NCBI RefSeq assembly: GCF_002386445.1 | Contig: NZ_DGIR01000057.1 | Coordinates: forward strand, 1 to 31,532 | Source: Pseudomonas sp. UBA4617 | Lineage (GTDB): Bacteria; Pseudomonadota; Gammaproteobacteria; Pseudomonadales; Pseudomonadaceae | Length of the DNA stretch: 31,532 nucleotides | Reading direction: 5' to 3' | Shown here: positions 15,655-25,818 of the stretch, one piece after another | Numbering within the stretch: the first letter of the stretch is position 1 | Layout of the letters: the number at the start of each line of letters is the position of its first letter | The notes under the pieces: generated by a model | The model's input: the letters and a program-made list of their open reading frames with translations, nothing else | What the model was told of the DNA's origin: nothing | The model's database searches: none | Made by a program: the position numbers and the translations under genes

Positions 15655-16119
15655 ATGCAAGGCCACCCGGACGTAATCAACTATCTCGTCACGCTGTTGA
15701 AGGGCGAACTGGCTGCGCGCGACCAGTACTTCATTCACTCGCGTATGTACGAAGATTGGGGCCTGTCCAAGCTCTACGAGCGCATCAATCACGAGATGGA
15801 AGAAGAGACGCAACATGCCGACGCCCTGATGCGGCGTATCCTCATGCTCGAAGGCACACCGGACATGCGCGCGGACGATCTGGAGGTAGGCAGCACCGTA
15901 CCGGAAATGATCGAGGCGGATCTCAAGCTCGAGTACAAGGTGCGCGCCGCGCTGTGCAAAGGCATCGAACTGTGCGAGTTGCACAAGGATTACGTCAGCC
16001 GCGACATCCTGCGCGCGCAGTTGGCCGATACCGAAGAAGATCACACCTACTGGCTGGAAAAGCAGCAGGGGTTGATCAAAGCCATTGGCCTCGAGAACTA
16101 CCTGCAGTCGCAGATGTAA
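15655..16119 (+). CDS. ftnA: Ferritin-like iron storage protein (FtnA type, often labelled bacterioferritin)
   Basis: A 154-aa four-helix-bundle ferritin. The ferroxidase ligands align as Glu18, Glu51, His54, Glu93, Glu127 and His130, so iron oxidation should work. At position 52, where true bacterioferritins have the haem-ligand Met, this protein has Thr (EETQHAD), which argues against haem binding. In P. aeruginosa the katA-adjacent gene, once called bfrA, was shown to encode a haem-free ferritin, and this gene has the same place and features. GGAG at 15641-15644 supports the ATG at 15655 over the upstream open frame. The product would form a 24-subunit cytoplasmic iron store. Confidence 0.9.
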   Translation: MQGHPDVINYLVTLLKGELAARDQYFIHSRMYEDWGLSKLYERINHEMEEETQHADALMRRILMLEGTPDMRADDLEVGSTVPEMIEADLKLEYKVRAALCKGIELCELHKDYVSRDILRAQLADTEEDHTYWLEKQQGLIKAIGLENYLQSQM

Positions 16120-16123
16120 TATT

Positions 16124-16146
16124 CCGGGGGCGCCGCGCGCCCCCGG
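16124..16146. terminator. Hairpin between convergent ferritin and uvrA genes
   Basis: CCGGGGGCGC (16124-16133) and GCGCCCCCGG (16137-16146) form a perfect 10-bp GC stem with a 3-nt loop. It lies in the 32-nt space between two genes that converge. T-runs on either side are weak, so it may act as a bidirectional terminator of moderate strength. Confidence 0.6.
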
Positions 16147-16151
16147 TTCCC

Positions 16152-18986
<2,835 letters not shown>

Positions 18987-19115
18987 TGCGGCCTCGCTCG
19001 GCGGGCATAAACAAGGAAGTATACGGCGCGCTGCCAGTACGCGGCAAAGCGTCGCGTAGATGCCGTCAAGCTGTCGGACTGATAGAATCGCCGCCGGTTC
19101 ACACGAGATTAATCC

Positions 19116-20510
19116 ATGCACGACACCCACAACGAACGCATGAGTGGCGGCGAAACCCGCGCCGCTGGCGGCCTGGCCCTGGTCTTTGCCTTTCGTATGC
19201 TGGGCATGTTCATGGTCTTGCCGGTGCTGGCCACCTACGGCATGGACCTGGCCGGTGCCACACCTGCATTGATCGGCCTGGCCATTGGTGCCTATGGCCT
19301 CACCCAGGCCGTATTGCAGATTCCGTTCGGCATGATTTCCGACCGCATCGGCCGCCGGCCGGTGATTTACCTGGGGTTGGTCATCTTTGCCCTGGGTAGT
19401 GTCCTGGCGGCCCAGGCCGACTCCATCTGGGGGGTGATCGCCGGACGTATCCTGCAGGGCGCCGGGGCGATTTCCGCTGCGGTCATGGCACTGCTGTCCG
19501 ACCTTACCCGCGAGCAACACCGAACCAAGGCCATGGCCATGATCGGCATGAGCATCGGCCTGTCGTTTGCCGTTGCCATGGTCGTCGGCCCGTTACTGAC
19601 AAGTGCCTTTGGCTTGTCAGGATTATTCCTGGCCACGGCAGGACTTGCCTTGGTGGGTATCCTGCTGATCGCCTTTGTCGTGCCCAACACCCACAGCATC
19701 CTGCAGCACCGCGAGTCGGGGGTGGCTCGCCAGGCGATCGGCCCGACCCTGCGCCATCCGGACCTGCTGCGCCTGGACGCCAGCATTTTCATCCTGCATG
19801 CCATCCTCATGGCCAGCTTCGTCGCGCTGCCCCTTGCCTTCGTCGAGCGCGGCGGCCTGCCGAAGGAGCAGCACTGGTGGGTGTACCTGACCGCGCTGTT
19901 CATCTCATTTTTTGCAATGGTCCCGTTCATCATCTATGGCGAAAAAAAGCGCAAGATGAAGCGCGTGCTGGCCGGTGCGGTGAGTGTCCTGCTGCTGACG
20001 GAGATATACTTCTGGGAGTGGGCTGACGGTTTGCGCGGACTGGTGGTTGGCACCGTGGTATTCTTTACTGCATTCAACCTGCTGGAGGCATCGCTGCCTT
20101 CGCTGGTGAGCAAGGTGTCGCCTGCAGGTGGCAAGGGAACGGCAATGGGGGTTTACTCCACCAGCCAGTTCCTCGGTGCCGCGCTGGGAGGAATCCTAGG
20201 TGGCTGGTTGTTCCAGCACGGCGGGCTGAACACGGTGTTCCTCGGTTGTGCGGTACTGTGTGCCATCTGGTTGCTCGTCGCCTTGCGCATGAACGAGCCA
20301 CCTTATGTGACCAGCCTGCGCATGCCGCTGACGCCAGAGGCAGTCCGGGAAGCCGGCCTGACCGAACGTCTGATGGCCGTACCGGGCGTGACCGACGCCG
20401 TCGTGGTGGCAGAAGAAGCCGCCATCTATATCAAACTGGATACGAAAATTTTGGACCGTACGACCCTCGAGCGCCTGGTGAACCCGGCCTCTTCGGCGTG
20501 CGAAGCCTAG
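19116..20510 (+). CDS. MFS transporter, YajR-like, with C-terminal YAM-type domain
   Basis: A 464-aa protein with about twelve membrane segments (roughly residues 20-395). It has the MFS loop 2-3 motif GMISDRIGRRPVIYLG (about residues 73-88) and a motif-C-like GPLLTSAFG. After the membrane part there is a soluble tail of about 60 residues containing LMAVPGVTDAVVVAEEAAIYIKLD-type beta-alpha-beta sequence. This resembles the small ferredoxin-fold YAM domain of E. coli YajR, a proton-driven transporter of unknown substrate. No good Shine-Dalgarno precedes the ATG at 19116, and an ATG at 19140 is an alternative. Only 9 nt separate it from ssb, so the two are probably co-transcribed. Confidence 0.88.
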   Translation: MHDTHNERMSGGETRAAGGLALVFAFRMLGMFMVLPVLATYGMDLAGATPALIGLAIGAYGLTQAVLQIPFGMISDRIGRRPVIYLGLVIFALGSVLAAQADSIWGVIAGRILQGAGAISAAVMALLSDLTREQHRTKAMAMIGMSIGLSFAVAMVVGPLLTSAFGLSGLFLATAGLALVGILLIAFVVPNTHSILQHRESGVARQAIGPTLRHPDLLRLDASIFILHAILMASFVALPLAFVERGGLPKEQHWWVYLTALFISFFAMVPFIIYGEKKRKMKRVLAGAVSVLLLTEIYFWEWADGLRGLVVGTVVFFTAFNLLEASLPSLVSKVSPAGGKGTAMGVYSTSQFLGAALGGILGGWLFQHGGLNTVFLGCAVLCAIWLLVALRMNEPPYVTSLRMPLTPEAVREAGLTERLMAVPGVTDAVVVAEEAAIYIKLDTKILDRTTLERLVNPASSACEA

Positions 20511-20519
20511 GAGAACGTT

Positions 20520-21059
20520 ATGGCCCGTGGGGTTAACAAAGTCATTCTGGTCGGCACCTGTGGCCAGGATCCCGAAGTCCGCTACCTGCCCAACGGTAAC
20601 GCCGTGACCAACCTGAGCCTGGCTACCAGCGAGCAGTGGACCGACAAGCAGTCGGGCCAGAAGGTCGAGCGTACCGAGTGGCACCGCGTGTCGCTGTTCG
20701 GCAAGGTTGCCGAAATCGCCGGCGAGTACCTGCGCAAGGGTTCGCAGTGCTACATCGAAGGCAAGCTGCAGACCCGCGAGTGGGAAAAAGACGGTATCAA
20801 GCGCTACACTACCGAGATCATCGTCGATATCAACGGCACCATGCAGCTGCTCGGCGGGCGTCCGCAGGGCCAGCAGCAGGGCGGTGACCCGTACAATCAA
20901 GCTGGCGGCAACTATGGCGGTGGCCAGCAGCAGTACAACCAGGCCCCACGCCAGCAGGCCCCGCGCCCGCAACAGGCTCCGCAGCGCCCGGCGCCGCAGC
21001 AGCCAGCACCGCAACCGGCCGCTGACTTCGACAGCTTCGATGACGATATTCCGTTCTGA
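20520..21059 (+). CDS. ssb: Single-stranded DNA-binding protein
   Basis: A 179-aa SSB. The OB-fold domain (about residues 1-110) begins MARGVNKVILVGTCGQDPEV and contains EWHRVSLFGKVAEIAGEYLR. A Gln/Pro/Gly-rich disordered linker (about 115-168) follows. The acidic tip ends DDDIPF, the docking peptide for replication and repair partners. TAGGAGA just before the ATG is the ribosome-binding site. In E. coli ssb is directly divergent from uvrA; here an MFS gene stands between them. Confidence 0.98.
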   Translation: MARGVNKVILVGTCGQDPEVRYLPNGNAVTNLSLATSEQWTDKQSGQKVERTEWHRVSLFGKVAEIAGEYLRKGSQCYIEGKLQTREWEKDGIKRYTTEIIVDINGTMQLLGGRPQGQQQGGDPYNQAGGNYGGGQQQYNQAPRQQAPRPQQAPQRPAPQQPAPQPAADFDSFDDDIPF

Positions 21060-21086
21060 TCAGAGCCGTTAAGCAGCTGGAAAGAC

Positions 21087-21119
21087 TAAAAACCCAAGGC
21101 AGTTGCCTTGGGTTTTTTT
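21087..21119 (+). terminator. Rho-independent terminator after ssb
   Basis: AACCCAAGGCA (21091-21101) and TGCCTTGGGTT (21104-21114) form a long stem. An A-run precedes it and a T7 run follows, so it may work in both directions and also stop transcripts arriving from the minus-strand regulator gene. The remaining 110 bp to the regulator stop show nothing I recognise. Confidence 0.94.
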
Positions 21120-21229
21120 CGAGCGAACCCGAGGCTTTAGGAAGAGCTAACCTGGAGTATCAGAGATTTCTGAAGTTCCTCTCTACTCCTGGTTGGGTAA
21201 ATGACGCTGCAATGCCAATCTGGTCCGGT

Positions 21230-22630
21230 TCAATAAAACAACCGCGGTTCCGGCGAGTCCAGCAAACTGACCAACTTGGTCAGGGCAAACCCCAGTTCCT
21301 CGCGCTTGGGGGCCATCAAGGCAATACGGACGCCGCAGGTGGCGTGGCTGCGTTCTGGCAGGAACTGGCTGCCGCTGACGACCGTGACGCCGTTGTTGCG
21401 CGCCAGGTTGGCGAATTCGTCGCTGGTCCACGGTTCCGGTAGTTCCAGCCAGATGTGGAAGCTGTTCGGCTGGCTGCGGATCTTGTACCTGCCAAGAATT
21501 TCCCGCGCCATTTGCTGGCGCGCTGCAGCTTCGTCCTGCTGTACCCGCACCAACTGGTCGGCCATGCCGCTGTTGATCAGGTTACTGGCCAGTTGCGCCA
21601 TCAACGGGGATGGCATCCAGACGCTGCTGCGTACCATCGACGATAGCCGCGAAAGGGTTTGCGGTGGGGCGTACAGGTAGCCAATACGCAGCGCCGGCAG
21701 CACACTCTTGGACAGGCTGGTGAGGTACACCGAGCGCTCGGGCGCATAGGCGGCCACTGGCTGGTAGTCCGGTGCGGGCTCGAGGAAGCCGTAGATGTCG
21801 TCATCAACGATGAACAAATCGAACTCGCGGGCGATCTCGGCGATGGCCTGGCGCCGTGCGTGGGGCATGATCGAGTTGGTCGGGTTCTGGTGGGTGGTGA
21901 CGCACACCAGCAGCGACGGGCGATGCTCCAGGCAGGCTGCGCGCAATGCTTCGGGAACAAGGCCGTACTCGTCCATGGCCACGCCGCGCAGGCGGCGACC
22001 CATGCTGTGGGCCAGGGAAATTATGCCTGGGTAGCAGAAAGATTCGCACAGCACCACATCACCGCTTTTCGACAGGCTGCTGATGGCCACCAGCAGGCCG
22101 TGTTGCGCCCCTGAAGTCAGCACCACCTGCTGCCAGCGCGCCTCGGGTAGCCAGCGCTGGATCCAGGCGGCACCGGCCTGCTTGTGGGTCGCGTGGCCGC
22201 CCTCGGTAACGTAATCGAGCACTTGCCCCAGGTCTGGCGAGGCGGCCAGCTCGTTTATGGCCCCGCGCAGCCAGTCGGTCATGTGGGCATCGTTGGGCTT
22301 GATGATCGACAAGTCGATCTGGCCGCTTTCACGCTGGGCGGTTGCGGGCTTCGATGGTGCGGCCGGCACAGGGGCAGCGCCTTGCAGCTGCCGTTGCTGG
22401 AGTACGAACGTACCGCGACCGACTTCACCCACCACCAGGCCGCGCTTGGCGGCTTCGTCATAGGCGCGGCCGATGGTCCCGGGGGTCACGTTCAGGGCTT
22501 CGGCCAGGTCCTTGAGCGTCGGCAAGCGTTCGCCAGCCACCAGCCGGCCACTGCCAATGTCCTGCTCCAAGGCGTCGGCAATCATCAGGTAGACCGGCTG
22601 CGCCAGGTCGCTGTAGTGAGGAACCCACAT
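21230..22630 (-). CDS. MocR-type transcriptional regulator (GntR wHTH plus aminotransferase-like domain)
   Basis: A 466-aa protein. The N-terminal GntR-family winged helix (about residues 10-77) contains LPTLKDLAEALNVTPGTIGRAYDEAAKRGL. After a linker comes a fold-type I aminotransferase-like domain (about 105-460). PLP-site residues look intact: Asn249 (HQNPTN), Asp277 (VDDDIYG), Lys308 (SLSKS) and Arg315 (PALRIGY). Such proteins usually sense amino acids, amines or PLP through aldimine exchange. The frame is open 124 codons upstream, but ATG 22630 begins the normal wHTH; its Shine-Dalgarno is weak. It is divergent from the 23074-25700 operon and probably controls it through the repeats at 22845-22935. 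Confidence 0.92.
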   Translation of the reverse strand: MWVPHYSDLAQPVYLMIADALEQDIGSGRLVAGERLPTLKDLAEALNVTPGTIGRAYDEAAKRGLVVGEVGRGTFVLQQRQLQGAAPVPAAPSKPATAQRESGQIDLSIIKPNDAHMTDWLRGAINELAASPDLGQVLDYVTEGGHATHKQAGAAWIQRWLPEARWQQVVLTSGAQHGLLVAISSLSKSGDVVLCESFCYPGIISLAHSMGRRLRGVAMDEYGLVPEALRAACLEHRPSLLVCVTTHQNPTNSIMPHARRQAIAEIAREFDLFIVDDDIYGFLEPAPDYQPVAAYAPERSVYLTSLSKSVLPALRIGYLYAPPQTLSRLSSMVRSSVWMPSPLMAQLASNLINSGMADQLVRVQQDEAAARQQMAREILGRYKIRSQPNSFHIWLELPEPWTSDEFANLARNNGVTVVSGSQFLPERSHATCGVRIALMAPKREELGFALTKLVSLLDSPEPRLFY

Positions 22631-22844
22631 AGAAATGGCACCAGAATCTGCGAGAACGCGGAAGCCTAGCACGAAAGGTCTGATGGAAGTAATTGTGTTT
22701 TCGTACGCGCAAATTGCACCGATTGATGCGGTTGGGGTTTGTCTGCTGCGATATTGGCTGAGCGTTCGCGAAGGCGCCCACCGCTTCTGAAGGGCAAGCG
22801 ACGCTCGCCTCATCACACAGAAAACTTTTGAAATCAATAATTTG

Positions 22845-22860
22845 ATTGAGTCGATGCAAT
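22845..22860 (+). promoter_or_regulatory. Operator copy 1 of a repeated 16-bp near-palindrome
   Basis: ATTGAGTCGATGCAAT. The outer ATTG/CAAT and the central TCGA are symmetric. The same 16 bases recur at 22920-22935, and a variant lies at 22888-22903. Likely binding site of the divergent MocR-type regulator (inference). Confidence 0.65.
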
Positions 22861-22887
22861 CAGCGAATTTTGCATTTGCGGAAATGA

Positions 22888-22903
22888 ATTGAATCGACTC
22901 AAG
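22888..22903 (+). promoter_or_regulatory. Operator copy 2, variant of the 16-bp near-palindrome
   Basis: ATTGAATCGACTCAAG, which contains TTGAATCGACTCAA, close to a perfect palindrome. It starts 43 bp after copy 1 and 32 bp before copy 3, both close to whole numbers of helical turns. It covers the candidate -35 hexamer of the + strand operon. Confidence 0.6.
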
Positions 22904-22918
22904 TTTTCTAATTACAAT
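22889..22918 (+). promoter_or_regulatory. Candidate promoter of the oxygenase-permease-dehydrogenase operon
   Basis: TTGAAT (22889-22894) and TACAAT (22913-22918) are 18 bp apart. Operator copy 2 covers the -35 and copy 3 begins just after the -10, so the transcript would start inside copy 3 near 22925. A leader of about 150 nt precedes the ATG at 23074. Inside it I see no convincing gene or hairpin. Confidence 0.5.
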
Positions 22919-22919
22919 T

Positions 22920-22935
22920 ATTGAGTCGATGCAAT
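22920..22935 (+). promoter_or_regulatory. Operator copy 3 of the 16-bp near-palindrome
   Basis: Identical to copy 1 over all 16 bases and exactly 75 bp downstream of it. Its place over the predicted transcription start suggests repression from this site when the effector is absent. Confidence 0.65.
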
Positions 22936-23073
22936 GTGTAAAGGCCTCCAGCGGCTTTCTGCGCTGCATCGCACAGCTGTGAACGGCTTCAAAAAAATAC
23001 AACGTCAGCCGCCTCTGCCCGGCTTAGCACCACACCGACGGCCTCAAGCCAGCTCAACGGAATATCACTCGAA

Positions 23074-24099
23074 ATGGAAAGCGCACACCTGCAACAAGGG
23101 GCCGAGCCTCAGACCTCATTGGAGATTCGCCTGCCCTGGGTCATCTCCAGCGCCTGGCAAACCCTGCTGAACAACACCCCGCTCGATTTCGAGACGAGCA
23201 AAGACCTTTATCCACAGCTCAAGGACCAGGCGCAGGAAGTACTGGGGAAGGCGCTGTGCCAACGGATCCGTAGCTTTGTCGAAGACCCGCACCTCACCGG
23301 CATGATCGTACGCAACTGCCCTCGCGACCGGGACATCCCGCCCACGCCTTATTCGGGAGTGCTCAGCCCACGCAGCACGCCCATTGCCTGCCTGGTCACC
23401 CTGACCATGCAGAGCCTGATGGGCATCAACCCGGTCGTGTACGAAGGGGAGAACGATGGCCGCCTTTTCCGCCATGTCATCCCGTCGCGCAATTCGTCCA
23501 GCCACAAGAGCTCCCACGGTTCGCGACTGCGATTTTCCTACCATGTGGATAACCCGGATCTGCCCCTGTCTTCAGAGCCACTCGGTAGCGCTTCCTGCTG
23601 CCCTGAGTACCTGTCGTTCTTCGGCATGCGCTGTGACCCACGCATCAGCACCACGCTGGTCAACCTCGATGCAGTGGTCCAGGCGCTGCCCGCATCGGTC
23701 GTGCGTGAGCTGTGCCTGCCGCAGTTCGAAATCCGCCGCCCGGACTCGTTTACCGGCAAACGCCGTTGCACCGCAGAGTTGCCCGTTCTGGCGCGTGGCC
23801 ATGCGGGCGAATGGCTGTGCCGCTTCGACAGCGAGAACACCCACGGCCTGAACCTGCGTGCCGAGCAGGCCCTGGGCAGCCTGCGCAGCGTGCTGGAAAC
23901 CCGCCGCTTCGATGAACCGCACCTGCTGCTGCCAGGCGATTTCATGATCTTCAAGAACCAGCGCGTGCTGCATGCCCGCGATGGCTTCGAGCCGCAGAAC
24001 GATGGCGCCGACCGCTGGCTGTTGCGCCTGTTCGCAGTCAACGACCTGAACCGGGTGCACTTCGCCCGGGCTGACCATCTCTACGAAGTTCTTTCCTGA
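23074..24099 (+). CDS. Fe(II)/2-oxoglutarate oxygenase, clavaminate synthase/amino-acid hydroxylase-like
   Basis: A 341-aa protein with the double-stranded beta-helix iron site: His157 and Asp159 (FSYHVDNPD), distal His300 (NQRVLHARDGF), and Arg residues in DRWLLRLF (314 and 318) for 2-oxoglutarate binding. PEYLSFFGMRCDP (about 177-189) and the ending DGADRWLLRLFAVNDLNR recall the clavaminate synthase, VioC and AsnO group, which hydroxylates free amino acids, more than TauD itself. That group usually has HxE; here it is HxD. The substrate is unknown. No signal peptide or membrane segment is seen. It is the first gene of a + strand operon, with the permease following after 31 nt. The Shine-Dalgarno is modest (ACGGAA). 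Confidence 0.82.
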   Translation: MESAHLQQGAEPQTSLEIRLPWVISSAWQTLLNNTPLDFETSKDLYPQLKDQAQEVLGKALCQRIRSFVEDPHLTGMIVRNCPRDRDIPPTPYSGVLSPRSTPIACLVTLTMQSLMGINPVVYEGENDGRLFRHVIPSRNSSSHKSSHGSRLRFSYHVDNPDLPLSSEPLGSASCCPEYLSFFGMRCDPRISTTLVNLDAVVQALPASVVRELCLPQFEIRRPDSFTGKRRCTAELPVLARGHAGEWLCRFDSENTHGLNLRAEQALGSLRSVLETRRFDEPHLLLPGDFMIFKNQRVLHARDGFEPQNDGADRWLLRLFAVNDLNRVHFARADHLYEVLS

Positions 24100-24130
24100 T
24101 CCCTTTTACTGACTCGATGGAAGTATTGTT

Positions 24131-24916
24131 ATGGAACTGTTAGGCGCTTTCTGGGCGGAACACTGGTTACTGGCCATCCTCATGCTCGGCGCAATCGCCT
24201 TCGTCGCGGGCTTCGTCGACAGCATCGCCGGGGGCGGCGGGTTGTTCCTGGTGCCGGGCTTTCTGTTGGTCGGCATGCCACCGCAAGTGGCCCTCGGCCA
24301 GGAAAAACTGGTGAGTACCCTCGGCACGCTGGCTGCTATCCGCAACTTCCTGGCCAACAGCAGGATGGTCTGGCAGGTGGCGCTGGTCGGCGTCCCGTTC
24401 TCGCTGCTCGGAGCCTACCTGGGGGCGCACCTGATCGTGTCGATCTCCCAGGAAACTGTAGGCAAGATCATCCTGGCGCTGATTCCCTTCGGCATCCTCA
24501 TCTTCCTCACACCGAAGGATCGCCCAGTCGAGGAGCGCGAGCTGTCATCGCGCATGCTGTTCACCGTGGTCCCGCTGACCTGCCTGGCCATCGGCTTCTA
24601 CGACGGTTTCTTCGGTCCTGGAACCGGCAGCATGTTCATCATCGCCTTCCATTACCTGCTGCGCATGGACCTGGTCTCCAGCTCGGCCAACTCCAAGACC
24701 TTCAACTTTGCATCCAACATCGGCGCCCTGGTGGCCTTCATCATGGCCGGCAAGGTCGTCTACCTGCTGGCGTTGCCGCTGGTGGCCTGCAACATCCTCG
24801 GCAACCACCTGGGCAGCGCCCTGGCCCTGCGCAAGGGCAACGAAGTGGTGCGCAAGGTGCTGGTGTTCTCGATGCTCTGCCTGTTCACCAGCCTGGGCGT
24901 GAAGTACCTGGCCTGA
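24131..24916 (+). CDS. TSUP-family permease (TauE/SafE/YfcA type)
   Basis: A 261-aa membrane protein with about seven or eight hydrophobic segments. The hallmark glycine-rich motif AGFVDSIAGGGGLFLVPG (about residues 26-43) and its echo in the second half, IGFYDGFFGPGTGSM (about 155-169), show the internal duplication of the family. Relatives export sulfite, sulfonates or organic anions; YfcA itself has no firm substrate. GGAAG (24119-24123) precedes the ATG. It lies 31 nt after the oxygenase and 22 nt before the dehydrogenase, so it probably moves the substrate or product of that pathway. Confidence 0.9.
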   Translation: MELLGAFWAEHWLLAILMLGAIAFVAGFVDSIAGGGGLFLVPGFLLVGMPPQVALGQEKLVSTLGTLAAIRNFLANSRMVWQVALVGVPFSLLGAYLGAHLIVSISQETVGKIILALIPFGILIFLTPKDRPVEERELSSRMLFTVVPLTCLAIGFYDGFFGPGTGSMFIIAFHYLLRMDLVSSSANSKTFNFASNIGALVAFIMAGKVVYLLALPLVACNILGNHLGSALALRKGNEVVRKVLVFSMLCLFTSLGVKYLA

Positions 24917-24938
24917 CCCCGTCCATAGGAGACAATTG

Positions 24939-25700
24939 ATGAAAACCGCATTCGTAACCGGCGCGTCCGCAGGCTTTGGTCGTGCCATCTGCCGCACTCT
25001 GGTTGGCAAGGGCTATCGCGTGATCGGCGGTGCCCGGCGCATGGATAAACTGCAGTCGCTGGAAGCCGAACTGGGGGTCAACTTCATCCCGCTGGCGCTG
25101 GACGTAACCGACCCTGCCTCGATCGCTGCGGCGATGGCGCAGATCCAGGACGCATCGCTGCACATCGACCTGCTGGTCAACAATGCCGGGCTGGCGCTGG
25201 GCGTAGACCGCGCCCAGGCCAGCAGTGCGGAAAACTGGCAGCGCATGATCGACACCAACATCACCGGCCTGGCCATGGTGACGCACAAGATACTGCCGCA
25301 GATGGTCGAAGCCGACAGCGGCATGATCATCAACATCGGTTCCATTGCCGGCACCTATCCCTACCCGGGCGGTAACGTCTATGGCGCCAGCAAGGCCTTC
25401 GTCCGTCAGTTCAGTCTCAACCTGCGTGCCGACCTGGCCGGTACCCGGGTGCGGGTGAGCAACATCGAGCCGGGGCTGTGCTCGGGCACTGATTTCTCGG
25501 TGGTGCGCCTCAATGGCGACCTGGAGGCCGTGCAGGCCCTGTACCGTGACGTACAGGCCATTCTGCCCGAGGACATTGCCGCCACGGTGGCCTGGATTGC
25601 CGAGCAGCCGGGGCATGTGAACATCAATACCATCGAGATCATGCCCGTGGCCCAGAGCAGTGCCGCGCTGAATGTGGTGCGCAACCTGCCGCGCTGTTGA
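24939..25700 (+). CDS. YdfG-like NADP-dependent short-chain dehydrogenase (3-hydroxy acid/serine type)
   Basis: A 253-aa classical SDR. TGASAGFG (about residues 7-14) is the nucleotide-binding loop, and GGARR after beta-2 suggests NADP. NNAGLALG, the catalytic Ser in NIGSIAGTYPYPGGN, and YGASK (Tyr and Lys) complete the active site. The sequence closely resembles E. coli YdfG, which oxidises L-allo-threonine, serine and 3-hydroxy acids, including the ends GGNVYGASKAFVRQFSLNLR and HVNINTIEIMPVAQS. Sulfoacetaldehyde reductase IsfD is also an SDR of this kind. The ATG at 24939 is preferred over the TTG one codon earlier because of AGGAGA at 24927-24932. Last gene of the operon. Confidence 0.92.
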   Translation: MKTAFVTGASAGFGRAICRTLVGKGYRVIGGARRMDKLQSLEAELGVNFIPLALDVTDPASIAAAMAQIQDASLHIDLLVNNAGLALGVDRAQASSAENWQRMIDTNITGLAMVTHKILPQMVEADSGMIINIGSIAGTYPYPGGNVYGASKAFVRQFSLNLRADLAGTRVRVSNIEPGLCSGTDFSVVRLNGDLEAVQALYRDVQAILPEDIAATVAWIAEQPGHVNINTIEIMPVAQSSAALNVVRNLPRC

Positions 25701-25797
25701 TCAGCCAGTGGTGGAAGGCATCGGCAAGGTCAGCAAACGAGGCCGCAACTGACCCAGGTCATCGCACGTTCCCGATTCTTGGCTAGTCTTACCTGTT

Positions 25798-25818
25798 GGC
25801 GGCCATCAACTGGCCGCC
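25798..25818. other. Hairpin between the SDR gene and fdoG
   Basis: GGCGGCCA (25798-25805) and TGGCCGCC (25811-25818) form a perfect 8-bp stem with a 5-nt loop. There is no T-run. It lies in the 181-bp space before fdoG and may be a weak terminator for the upstream operon or part of the fdo leader. I could not find a confident -35/-10 or sigma54 element in this space. Confidence 0.4.

Noticed and set aside
18987..19115. LexA box between uvrA and the MFS gene
   Set aside because: I looked for CTGT-N8-ACAG and found only CTG fragments without the matching half.
22934..23170. 78-aa frame in the leader before the oxygenase gene
   Set aside because: It overlaps the oxygenase start in another frame, has no Shine-Dalgarno and shows no recognisable sequence.
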